A stretch of DNA of 12,171 nucleotides from Lonepinella sp051851555 (GCF_051851555.1 NZ_JBPDVH010000014.1:1-12171); one strand, 5' to 3'. Numbered from the stretch's first letter, positions 5,830-11,782 are shown. Made by a program: numbers and translations. The notes: generated by a model not told the origin, from the sequence alone.

Positions 5830-5897
5830 CTCAAATTTGAGGAGCAAAGAATATACAAATAACGCTCATTGTTTGCTTGATAAATTTATCAAGCAAA
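5830..5897 (+). promoter_or_regulatory. Antirepressor leader with two perfect palindromes
   Basis: CTCAAATTTGAG (5830-5841) is a perfect 12-bp palindrome that recurs within GCTCAAATTTGAGC at 7135-7148 in the immunity region. Positions 5872-5897 are a perfect 26-bp palindrome (two 13-bp arms, no spacer, centre ATAAATTTAT). No T run follows, so neither is a standard terminator. They lie 36-103 nt before the probable antirepressor start and may be operators or an mRNA hairpin controlling it. Confidence 0.55.
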
Positions 5898-5932
5898 GCT
5901 ACTACAAAATACTACACACAAGGACAATAAAC

Positions 5933-6727
5933 ATGATTGAACAAGTTACCGACCTATTAGCCACACAAGCACGCTTAATTAATGGCGTGGATTATCAGAC
6001 TATTAACGCACGTAATTTACATGAGGCGTTGCAGTCTAAACAAAAATTCGCACGTTGGATCAAAAAACGCACCAATGGCGGACTATTTACAGAAAACTTT
6101 GACTTTATCGTTGTTCATAATGCAATGAATAACCCAGAAAATAAAGCTAGATTAGAAGAATTAGACAGTGTGGCAAAATTGCCACACGGTGCGGAAAATT
6201 TAACCAATGACACCCCGACTAATTGGACACTTCAAAATGGCGGGCAAAACGCTATCGACTACTTCATTACCCTAGACATGGCTAAGCACCTTTGCTTAAT
6301 GGAGAAGAACGAAATAGGCAAGGCAATTCGCCACCATTTCATCAAAGCAGAGAGCCTATTAAAACAGATTGCACCCAAAGCACACCGAAACACACTCAAA
6401 GAAACAAAGGCACGTCTAGCAAGCATTGACCGCAATTCAGAGATGACAGACGCAATCAAGGCAATGATAGAGCGTCACCATATTGAGCCAAGTAAACAGC
6501 GGTTTATGTATATCAGAGAGCAAGAAATGTTAGACAGCTTGGTATTGAATAAAAACGTGCGTAAATGGAAAGCAGAACGCAATATCACAGGCACCATTCG
6601 CAGTCAGTTTAACCGTGAGCAGTTGGAAAAATTAAATTTATTGCAGTCCACCAACACCGCTTTAATTAATATTGATATGAATTACCACGAACGCAAAGGG
6701 AGACTTCTGGAGCTTGCTCAACGATAG
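5933..6727 (+). CDS. AntA/AntB-type phage antirepressor
   Basis: 264 aa from ATG 5933, chosen because AGGA lies 8 nt upstream and because the family begins near this point (ARLINGVDYQTINARNLHEAL). The frame is open upstream to 5801, so a longer coupled form starting at ATG 5807 is possible. The N-terminal AntA/AntB domain (about 12-120) contains SKQKFARWIKKR and TENFDFIVV, then DYFITLDMAKHLCLMEKNEIG and a helical C-terminal half. In P1, Ant proteins inactivate a phage repressor, and the C4-Icd-Ant circuit controls them by antisense RNA. Here the gene lies just upstream of a C4/CI-like region rather than downstream of it. A 20-bp interrupted palindrome lies in the coding sequence at 6168-6187. 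Confidence 0.85.
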   Translation: MIEQVTDLLATQARLINGVDYQTINARNLHEALQSKQKFARWIKKRTNGGLFTENFDFIVVHNAMNNPENKARLEELDSVAKLPHGAENLTNDTPTNWTLQNGGQNAIDYFITLDMAKHLCLMEKNEIGKAIRHHFIKAESLLKQIAPKAHRNTLKETKARLASIDRNSEMTDAIKAMIERHHIEPSKQRFMYIREQEMLDSLVLNKNVRKWKAERNITGTIRSQFNREQLEKLNLLQSTNTALINIDMNYHERKGRLLELAQR

Positions 6728-6737
6728 GCAAAAAAAA

Positions 6738-6771
6738 GCCCTAACCATACACAGTTAGGGCAGAGATTTTT
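6738..6771 (+). terminator. Bidirectional terminator after the antirepressor
   Basis: GCCCTAAC (6738-6745) pairs perfectly with GTTAGGGC (6754-6761) around an 8-nt loop. The + side has five T residues only after a 5-nt gap, so it is moderate. The minus side runs straight into seven T residues (the A run at 6731-6737), which makes it a very strong minus-strand terminator. It separates the alpA-ant unit from the immunity/replication operon. Confidence 0.75.
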
Positions 6772-6805
6772 CACTACATTATTTTACTATTGCGTCAGGT
6801 CACAC

Positions 6806-7528
6806 ATGAAAAATATATCAAGTAACAACCGAAATAATATTAGCATTATTTCTGGCAAAATCAATCACATTATTCTGATTTGTTATATTAAATCAGGTTT
6901 TAATAAAAATAAATTACAAGCAAACCACTTTACAAAGTCGGTTGATTTTCGCTATTCTAAAAATGTACTAGCAAAATCTAGTGCCGAGCCTCGAAACTCG
7001 AACGATTTATCAGTGGCGAACGACAGCACGCCCATTTATAACCGTGCTTTTTTTGTTCGTAGCATACGCACACCCGAAGAAAGCAACCGGCTCAATTTTG
7101 AGCGGGTTAGCACTTTATCAAATGAAGTTGGTACGCTCAAATTTGAGCCTAGCAATTTTCTCTCAATGGTGGCGTGTAATGGGAAAGGTTTAGCCCTTTG
7201 CTGTGTTCCACTGATCGCAGTTTTCGAGCCTGTTACACGTTACCGCCCCAAAGCCTCGAAACTTCAAGCGGTAACTTCTACAAAATATTCAGTGGAGTTA
7301 TCAGCAATGATTTATTTATTCCTAGGCATACACCGCCAAAACTTAGGCAACACAAGCCTATCTGTAAACCGCTTGCCAAAAGCAAGAATTGTTATTCAAG
7401 CCGACAACGAAAGCACGGCACGGGCAAAAATCGCTAAAGATTATTGCTTGTTGCAATGCTGGAACGTCAAAAACTCACACCATTTACACCGCACTTTATC
7501 CAACATTAAGGGGGTGATTTATGCGTAA
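6806..7528 (+). CDS. Long Ash/Icd-like reading frame (upstream part probably untranslated RNA)
   Basis: A 240-codon frame that database pipelines would probably call an Ash-family or host cell division inhibitor Icd-like protein. The stretches TPEESNRLNFERVS and PVTRYRPKASKLQAVTS are typical of that annotation. I doubt that all of it is made. The first ATG has only a poor Shine-Dalgarno, a better promoter lies inside the frame at 6929-6958, and the conserved part coincides with an antisense-RNA region having clear base-pairing logic (7009-7307). The well-supported product starts at 7307. Listed so that the reader can match other annotations. Confidence 0.35.
   Translation: MKNISSNNRNNISIISGKINHIILICYIKSGFNKNKLQANHFTKSVDFRYSKNVLAKSSAEPRNSNDLSVANDSTPIYNRAFFVRSIRTPEESNRLNFERVSTLSNEVGTLKFEPSNFLSMVACNGKGLALCCVPLIAVFEPVTRYRPKASKLQAVTSTKYSVELSAMIYLFLGIHRQNLGNTSLSVNRLPKARIVIQADNESTARAKIAKDYCLLQCWNVKNSHHLHRTLSNIKGVIYA
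6929..6958 (+). promoter_or_regulatory. Candidate promoter of the immunity/replication operon
   Basis: TTTACA (6929-6934, 5 of 6 to consensus), an 18-nt spacer and TATTCT (6953-6958, 4 of 6). A transcript starting near 6965 would open with a small hairpin (ACTAG-N6-CTAGT, 6967-6982) and then the target sequence at 7009-7028, matching the layout downstream of the P4 late-early promoter PLE. Confidence 0.45.
7009..7028 (+). promoter_or_regulatory. seqA-like antisense target in the leader
   Basis: ATCAGTGG (7009-7016), AAC (7019-7021) and ACAGCA (7023-7028) are complementary to the continuous antisense segment 7199-7215. This gives 17 base pairs interrupted by bulges of two and one nucleotides on this strand. 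In P4, the equivalent seqA lies upstream of the CI RNA and its pairing with CI terminates transcription early. Confidence 0.65.
7090..7148 (+). repeat. Pair of GCTCAA-TTGAGC dyads
   Basis: GCTCAATTTTGAGC (7090-7103) and the perfect palindrome GCTCAAATTTGAGC (7135-7148) are 45 bp apart. The core CTCAAATTTGAG recurs at 5830-5841 before the antirepressor. They may be operator sites for an island regulator such as AlpA, or RNA hairpins that guide processing of the immunity RNA. Confidence 0.5.
7195..7276 (+). ncRNA. Candidate CI/C4-type antisense immunity RNA
   Basis: The first hairpin pairs CTGTG (7201-7205) with CGCAG (7216-7220), one pair being G-U, and exposes the loop TTCCACTGAT (7206-7215). 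The second hairpin pairs GTTACCGC (7239-7246) with GCGGTAAC (7268-7275). The loop and its 5' flank TTGCTG (7198-7203) are complementary to seqA (7009-7028) and to the Icd Shine-Dalgarno and start region: TCAGTGGA at 7289-7296 and CAGCAA at 7302-7307. Two-part complementarity over the ribosome binding site, plus a second upstream target, is the known architecture of P4 CI and P1 C4. The exact ends of the RNA are my estimate. Confidence 0.7.
7289..7307 (+). promoter_or_regulatory. seqC-like antisense target covering the Icd ribosome binding site
   Basis: TCAGTGGA (7289-7296) contains most of the Shine-Dalgarno GGAG (7294-7297), and CAGCAA (7302-7307) reaches the first base of the ATG. Both are exact complements of 7207-7214 and 7198-7203 in the candidate antisense RNA, so pairing would hide the site from ribosomes. 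Confidence 0.7.
7307..7528 (+). CDS. Icd/Kil-like host cell division inhibitor
   Basis: 73 aa from ATG 7307, chosen because GGAG lies 9 nt upstream and is the antisense target. The sequence begins MIYLFLGIHRQNLG and continues with ARIVIQADNESTARAKIAKDY. This matches the C-terminal block of proteins annotated as Icd-like, and the length is about what I recall for P1 Icd. In P1 and P4 the equivalent small proteins (Icd, Kil) block cell division when immunity is lifted. It is in frame with the longer frame from 6806. The tail KGVIYA overlaps the next gene by 8 nt (7521-7528), indicating translational coupling. An uptake word is at 7488-7496. Confidence 0.72.
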   Translation: MIYLFLGIHRQNLGNTSLSVNRLPKARIVIQADNESTARAKIAKDYCLLQCWNVKNSHHLHRTLSNIKGVIYA

Positions 7529-7904
7529 AATTTTCGTAGAGCTATTGCGTAGTCGTGAAAATGGGGGTAGTATTGGAATCACTACAACCAAAGACGGAAA
7601 GCACGACCGTTATTTAAGTGCTATTTTTTTATCTCAAATTCACCATTCAACAGGCGAACACCGCCCCGAATGTATCGTATTTGCGGTAAGGATTACACCC
7701 CGAAATAAGGCGATTATTCGCACGAATAAGGGGGGCTGTTCTTTGGCAGTAGTTGAACCCTTACCGCACCTAACTCAAGGCGGTACATTACTAACTAACA
7801 CCAAAGAGAACAATCAAATGAAACAATCCAACACTTTAACCAGTGCGTTAAATCCTATTCGCTATTCTCAACCGTTTTCATTAATGGGGGTGATTTATGC
7901 TTAA
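7521..7904 (+). CDS. Small unknown protein, coupled between Icd-like and next gene
   Basis: 127 aa, unrecognised. The ATG has a strong Shine-Dalgarno (AAGGGGGTG) and overlaps the Icd stop by 8 nt. The C-terminus ends MGVIYA, echoing the Icd tail KGVIYA, because the 15-nt block GGGGGTGATTTATGC at 7510-7524 is repeated at 7886-7900. The middle of the gene holds a 10-bp inverted repeat (7682-7691 with 7759-7768) and a hairpin around 7712-7727, so part of it may matter as RNA. An internal ATG at 7818 with AGAGAA upstream could give a 28-residue product. Confidence in coding is moderate. Confidence 0.55.
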   Translation: MRKIFVELLRSRENGGSIGITTTKDGKHDRYLSAIFLSQIHHSTGEHRPECIVFAVRITPRNKAIIRTNKGGCSLAVVEPLPHLTQGGTLLTNTKENNQMKQSNTLTSALNPIRYSQPFSLMGVIYA

Positions 7905-8118
7905 ACGTATCAACCATCAATACACAGAACGCAATGCAAGAGATTTAAAATCTATTTGTAATTACATTCAAACTTGCAACTTTTTAAACCAAAGTCTAGA
8001 CGCTTTCAAAAACGATAGTACGTTAACCCCTGAAGAATACAGGGAAGTTTTTGATAATCTCACAACCTTACAATCACTACTTAATGAAATTGACTTTACA
8101 GGGGGCCAAAATGAATAA
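7897..8118 (+). CDS. Small hypothetical protein of the replication operon
   Basis: 73 aa, helical and polar (DLKSICNYIQTCNFLNQSL, TPEEYREVFDNLTTLQSLLNEI), with no membrane segment. Translation begins at ATG 7897 behind TGGGGGTG and overlaps the previous stop by 8 nt. Its own stop overlaps the next start by 8 nt. Family unknown. Small acidic helical proteins in this position of phage operons are often regulators or helper-interaction proteins, but nothing here proves that. Confidence 0.72.
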   Translation: MLKRINHQYTERNARDLKSICNYIQTCNFLNQSLDAFKNDSTLTPEEYREVFDNLTTLQSLLNEIDFTGGQNE

Positions 8119-8413
8119 TCTAAATCTAGTGAATGTTCAAATTGACACGTTAGAACAACGCATTAGCCGACTATTACAGCCGTTAAATTTACTGCACATT
8201 ATCACCAACGTTAATTTTGATTTAATTGAGCCGTGCGAATTAGATGATAGTTTAACGGGCGTAAAAGACCTGATACAGCGTTCTGTTGATGAGCTGAACG
8301 AATGCGTGGATTTATTGCGAATTAGCCTCAATAAGGCGGAGAATGCGAATTATCCACCATCAACAGGCAATGATTCAGAATTTGACACGTTGAAACTATA
8401 TAGACGGGTATGA
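8111..8413 (+). CDS. Small hypothetical helical protein
   Basis: 100 aa from ATG 8111. Upstream in-frame codons to 8051 exist, but AGGGGG at 8100-8105 and the 8-nt overlap with the preceding stop mark 8111 as the start. Two amphipathic helical stretches (VQIDTLEQRISRLLQPLNLL and VKDLIQRSVDELNECVDLL) suggest a helical bundle or dimer. Function unknown. The gene ends 10 bp before the next start, with a Chi-like GGTGGTGG word forming part of the intervening ribosome binding region. Confidence 0.72.
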   Translation: MNNLNLVNVQIDTLEQRISRLLQPLNLLHIITNVNFDLIEPCELDDSLTGVKDLIQRSVDELNECVDLLRISLNKAENANYPPSTGNDSEFDTLKLYRRV

Positions 8414-8423
8414 GGTGGTGGAA

Positions 8424-8609
8424 ATGAATAATAAACCGTATCAGCTTTTTATGGTATTCAGTCAAAGCCAAGTGCTTATTGATGAATTTGAGACACTGGC
8501 CCAAGCACTGCAAGCTAAAAATGAAATCAGCCAAAAGCAGAAAGCGGGCAATGTGTTTTTTGATAATGACTTCACACTCTCAATCATAAAAAGCGAGGTG
8601 GTGGAATGA
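8424..8609 (+). CDS. Small hypothetical protein (61 aa)
   Basis: Starts at ATG 8424 behind GAGGTGG. A GTG at 8415 in frame is less likely because it lies within that Shine-Dalgarno. The pattern is a short strand (PYQLFMVFS), a helix (FETLAQALQAKNEISQKQKA) and a strand (FTLSIIK), a small alpha/beta unit similar in outline to the 53-aa protein at 8804. The stop overlaps the next start by ATGA. Function unknown. Confidence 0.7.
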   Translation: MNNKPYQLFMVFSQSQVLIDEFETLAQALQAKNEISQKQKAGNVFFDNDFTLSIIKSEVVE

Positions 8610-8791
8610 AAAGTAATGAAGTATTGACCGCACTTTGCGAGCAAGCAGAGCTAGAGCAGAAAATCATACATAATTACGTGTTTAAAATGCGCTGTAAAGT
8701 GACGCTAAATAATGAACAGATAGGCGAGCTTTTACACCACAGCAAGGAATTACAAGGCTATTTACGAATGATTAAAACTGGATTGAATTAA
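8606..8791 (+). CDS. Small hypothetical protein (61 aa)
   Basis: All-helical, charged, with two helices (ALCEQAELEQKIIHNYVFKMRC and NEQIGELLHHSKELQGYLRMI). The start ATG overlaps the previous stop (ATGA) and is served by GAGGTGGTGG, nearly the same ribosome binding sequence as the previous gene. An uptake word lies at 8627-8635. Family unknown. Confidence 0.7.
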   Translation: MKSNEVLTALCEQAELEQKIIHNYVFKMRCKVTLNNEQIGELLHHSKELQGYLRMIKTGLN

Positions 8792-8803
8792 GGGGGTTCT
8801 ACA

Positions 8804-8965
8804 ATGATTTATTACAGCGTCACAGGTTACGACTTACGGGGAAAAACATATAACTTCGGCACGTTCGACAATTTAGATAATGCAATAGCTAGACAGGTTA
8901 AAGCATTAAACGACCGTATTTATAGAGCGGTTCGCATTGAAAAATACGTTAAAGATTTTAACTAG
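8804..8965 (+). CDS. Small hypothetical protein (53 aa)
   Basis: A short gene with AAGGGGGTT 6 nt before ATG 8804 and stop TAG at 8963-8965. It fills the only gap in an otherwise closely packed operon. The protein starts MIYYSVTGYDLRGKTYNFG, has a helix (NLDNAIARQVKALNDRI) and a final strand (AVRIEKYV), giving a beta-hairpin, helix and strand outline. That is the same outline as the 61-aa protein at 8424, so they may be distant paralogues. Its stop lies 8 nt before the helicase start. Function unknown. Confidence 0.72.
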   Translation: MIYYSVTGYDLRGKTYNFGTFDNLDNAIARQVKALNDRIYRAVRIEKYVKDFN

Positions 8966-8973
8966 GGGGAATT

Positions 8974-10842
8974 ATGGCAAAATTAATTAACGCACCACAT
9001 TTAAAAGAGCCGTGGAATAATCAGCTATTCAGTGACCTGATTATTTTAGCGGGTAGTACGGCGTGGGGAGCATGGAACAAGGGCAAGGGGACGCTATGGC
9101 ACATTCTAGCCGACACTTTGAAGATTGATGATTTTTCTGTTAATGGGGAGAAAATTCACCGCTATGATCAGAAACCGGTAATTCTTGACGTTAAACAGCT
9201 TGCTAGCCTAGGAAATACAAGGCTTTGTAATCAAGATCAGCGGTTTATTAAAATCTTCCAATATGGCGAGCTAACACAAGAGCAAAAAACCGCTATTTGC
9301 TTGAACCTTGCCACCAACAACAAAGTAAACGGCCTAGCTGTTGGCTTGTATGATGGCGTGAGCATGGAGAAATTAGAAAACTTGAGCGGTTATATTGAAC
9401 GCTTGCGCACCCAAGAAAGCGAGCAGGAAACGGCTAAAATGATAGTCGGTTCTGTTGGTGGTGGAAGTGAGGAGGAAGTCAATTTAGAGGACAAAAAGCC
9501 AACCAGTAGGCAAAAAGTAGAGGCCTTTTTAAAATGGAAAGGTGAGCAACTGGCGAGGGATTTAACTATCGGTAAAAGTTTTATCTACAACGGCAAGGCG
9601 TGGGAGGAATACCAACAAGAAGAACTAGAGCGGGATATAGTGAAGTTCTACAATGAGAACAACGCAAACTACACACAAAACACAATTAACAGCCTAGCTA
9701 AAATCATTACCTTGAATATGGCACTAGCCCCAAAGGGTAATGGGCGCTTTATTGCGTTTGAGAATGGCGTTATTGATAAGTATACGGGGGAATTTTTAGC
9801 CCACCACCAAAGCCAAGGGGTAAGGGGGTTAGAGCCTTTTAACGTGAATTTAAGCGAAAATACACCGCACTTTGACGACTGGTTAGATTTTGTTAGTGAT
9901 GGCGACCAAGAAAAAAGACGGGCATTGCTTTCCGCTTTCTACATGGTACTAACAAATAAATTTGAGTGGGGGCTATTTGTTGAGGCGGTAGGCGTGGCGG
10001 GCAGTGGTAAGAGTGTTTTTGCTGAAATTGCAACAATTATCAATGGCCGACACAATACAGCCGTTTTTGATATTGACCGATTAGAGGACGCTAATTTTTT
10101 AATAGATTTAGTTAACAAGTCGCTAGCAATCAGTCCAGACCAAAACAACTACAAGGGAACTGCGGACGGTTTAAAGCGTGTAACTGGTGGCGACGCTGTT
10201 ATTGTTCGCCCATTGTATAAACAAAGCTCAAGCGTTAAATTGAACACCGTTATAATGATTACTACTAACTACCCATTGCTATATACAGATCGGAATGGTG
10301 GCGTATCTCGTCGACGTGTAATCATTGTTTTTGATAAGCCTATTCCACCAGAAAAAAAAGATGTCCGCTTTACTGAAAAAGTAGCGAGTGAGGTTTATGG
10401 CATTATTAGGTTATTATTAAAAACATTTCCAGACGAAAGAACCGCCCAAGGTATTTTAGAGAATTACAGAGAGCATAGCGACGCACTGGCAAATAAAACC
10501 ACCGCAAACCATTTAACCGACTTTGCGCAAGAATTTTACGTAATGGAAGTTGCGGAAAATGATAGCCCCAAAGAGCGAGCAGAGAAAATTAACGGCTTGT
10601 ACTGGGGGAGCGGACAAAGCAACAAGAACGAAACGCAAGCGCTTTACAATGCTTACATTTTTTATTGTCGTTGCCAGAATATCACACCGCTAAATGTGAA
10701 AGCATTCAAACAAGCATTACCCGACGCATTAAAAGAGACTGGGCAAAAGGCCAAGATACAAACACGGCTTAAAAGCAATTCAGAAATTACAAATATCTAT
10801 TTTAAAAACACGCATGAGGCTATTCAAAAATGGCTAGGGTAA
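8974..10842 (+). CDS. P4-family D5-like SF3 replication helicase
   Basis: 622 aa, the island's replication initiator/helicase. The SF3 core is clear: Walker A GVAGSGKS at 340-347, Walker B-like LAISPD at 384-389, sensor motif MITTN ending at N432, and an arginine cluster SRRR at 445-448. The C-terminal about 100 residues resemble the winged origin-binding tail of P4 alpha-type proteins. Unlike P4 alpha, I see no primase EGYATA motif or Toprim domain in the N-terminal 150 residues, which are of unknown type and end in a Gly/Glu linker near 163-175. Priming may therefore come from the host or from an unrecognised domain. Shine-Dalgarno AGGGGG. Likely targets are the repeats at 1663-1768 and 11783-11887. 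Confidence 0.92.
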   Translation: MAKLINAPHLKEPWNNQLFSDLIILAGSTAWGAWNKGKGTLWHILADTLKIDDFSVNGEKIHRYDQKPVILDVKQLASLGNTRLCNQDQRFIKIFQYGELTQEQKTAICLNLATNNKVNGLAVGLYDGVSMEKLENLSGYIERLRTQESEQETAKMIVGSVGGGSEEEVNLEDKKPTSRQKVEAFLKWKGEQLARDLTIGKSFIYNGKAWEEYQQEELERDIVKFYNENNANYTQNTINSLAKIITLNMALAPKGNGRFIAFENGVIDKYTGEFLAHHQSQGVRGLEPFNVNLSENTPHFDDWLDFVSDGDQEKRRALLSAFYMVLTNKFEWGLFVEAVGVAGSGKSVFAEIATIINGRHNTAVFDIDRLEDANFLIDLVNKSLAISPDQNNYKGTADGLKRVTGGDAVIVRPLYKQSSSVKLNTVIMITTNYPLLYTDRNGGVSRRRVIIVFDKPIPPEKKDVRFTEKVASEVYGIIRLLLKTFPDERTAQGILENYREHSDALANKTTANHLTDFAQEFYVMEVAENDSPKERAEKINGLYWGSGQSNKNETQALYNAYIFYCRCQNITPLNVKAFKQALPDALKETGQKAKIQTRLKSNSEITNIYFKNTHEAIQKWLG

Positions 10843-10885
10843 ACATTTAGGCGTTAAAAAATTAGACAGACTACAGAGGGAAGAA

Positions 10886-11317
10886 ATGACCGAGTTCACA
10901 CCAAAACAAGAAAACTTTTGCTTGATATACATTGAAACAGGCAACGCAAGCGAGGCATACAGACGGGCCTACAATGCGGATAAAATGAAACCAGAAAGCA
11001 TTCACCGCAGAGCTAAAGAGCTATTAGACAACGGCAAGATCAGGGCAAGAATAGAGCAACTGCAAGCGGACAACGTGGCACGGCACAACATTACCGTAGA
11101 CAGTCTGCTTGATGATGAATTAGAAGAAAGCAGAAAGCAAGCCATGAATAATAATCAGCTTAGCGTGGCCGTTTCTGCTGTTATGGGTAAGGCTAGGATA
11201 TTAGGCTTTGACAAAGGGAAAGCGGACAACATTAAAAATAATTTTCAGCCCCAATTAATTGTAAGCCTGAAAGATTTATTTGACAGCGAAGAACAAGACC
11301 ACCAACAAGAGGAATAA
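10886..11317 (+). CDS. terS: Phage-type terminase small subunit
   Basis: 143 aa. The N-terminal half has the Terminase_2 signature: LTPKQENF-like FTPKQENFCLIYIETGNASEAYRRAY (residues 4-29), then ESIHRRAKELLDNGKIRARI, a DNA-binding helix-turn-helix. The C-terminal half (SVAVSAVMGKARILGF) is the oligomerisation part. Small terminases recognise packaging sites and deliver DNA to the large subunit. No large subunit, portal or capsid gene is present, so this protein probably redirects a helper's large terminase, as TerS does in SaPIs and related PICIs. It follows the helicase by 43 bp. Shine-Dalgarno AGAGGGAAG. It contains a Chi-like word near its end. Confidence 0.88.
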   Translation: MTEFTPKQENFCLIYIETGNASEAYRRAYNADKMKPESIHRRAKELLDNGKIRARIEQLQADNVARHNITVDSLLDDELEESRKQAMNNNQLSVAVSAVMGKARILGFDKGKADNIKNNFQPQLIVSLKDLFDSEEQDHQQEE

Positions 11318-11322
11318 AAAAA

Positions 11323-11643
11323 ATGAAATGTAGCGAGGCAAAGCTGTTTTTACGACCGTCAGCGATTGAACACTATATCACAGAGGGCAAAACCTCAATT
11401 TACAGATTTATGAGCTTGTGGAGTGATGAAGAACCCTACCCGATTAGCGAGTTAGTGGAAATTCAAAAGCAAGTAACAGGCGAGATTAAAGCGGATTACA
11501 ATCAAGCCCCTAGTGAGCAACTAGAAAGAGCATTAAAGCGAGCAGAAAACCTGTTAACCAGAATTCAGCACAAAGAGCGGGAATTGATGAACGGTAATTC
11601 AAAATATCGAGCGGAATTATCTCAAATAAAAAATGTTGAGTAA
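11323..11643 (+). CDS. Small protein after terS, unknown function
   Basis: 106 aa, starting 5 nt after the terS stop with GAGGAA upstream. The N-terminus (FLRPSAIEHYITEGKTSIYRFMSLW) is followed by a long charged helix with coiled-coil character (LERALKRAENLLTRIQHKEREL). I do not recognise the family. Tight linkage to terS at the end of the operon suggests a packaging or helper-interference role, for example a TerS partner or a capsid-size factor. That is inference from position. Its stop is followed by a Chi-like word and a strong terminator. Confidence 0.75.
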   Translation: MKCSEAKLFLRPSAIEHYITEGKTSIYRFMSLWSDEEPYPISELVEIQKQVTGEIKADYNQAPSEQLERALKRAENLLTRIQHKERELMNGNSKYRAELSQIKNVE

Positions 11644-11658
11644 GTCCACCACCAAACG

Positions 11659-11685
11659 GCCTAGATTATTTCTAGGCTGTTTTAT
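11659..11685 (+). terminator. Terminator of the replication/packaging operon
   Basis: GCCTAGA (11659-11665) pairs with TCTAGGC (11671-11677) around a 5-nt loop, followed by TGTTTTATT. It lies 15 nt after the last stop codon. Confidence 0.75.
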
Positions 11686-11782
11686 TATACATTGACTTTG
11701 TACAGTTATAATTATTAGGTAAAAATCACTAACCAACCACCAAAACACCAGAAAAAATGAATTTTACCCACATTTAGGGTAA

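Noticed and set aside
5801..5932. N-terminal extension of the antirepressor frame from GTG 5801 or ATG 5807
   Set aside because: The extension is not family-like and contains the 26-bp palindrome. ATG 5933 has a proper Shine-Dalgarno. A coupled long form cannot be fully excluded.
6259..6459. Minus-strand frame opposite the antirepressor
   Set aside because: Shadow frame; no ribosome binding site or promoter.
6981..7437. Two further + strand frames (70 and 79 aa) in the immunity region
   Set aside because: They overlap the antisense RNA and the Icd-like gene in a different frame, lack ribosome binding sites and resemble no family.
8137..8644. Three minus-strand frames opposite the small replication-operon genes
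   Set aside because: Shadow frames opposite well-initiated + strand genes in a tightly packed operon.
9939..10148. Minus-strand frame opposite the helicase Walker region
   Set aside because: Shadow of a strongly conserved coding region.
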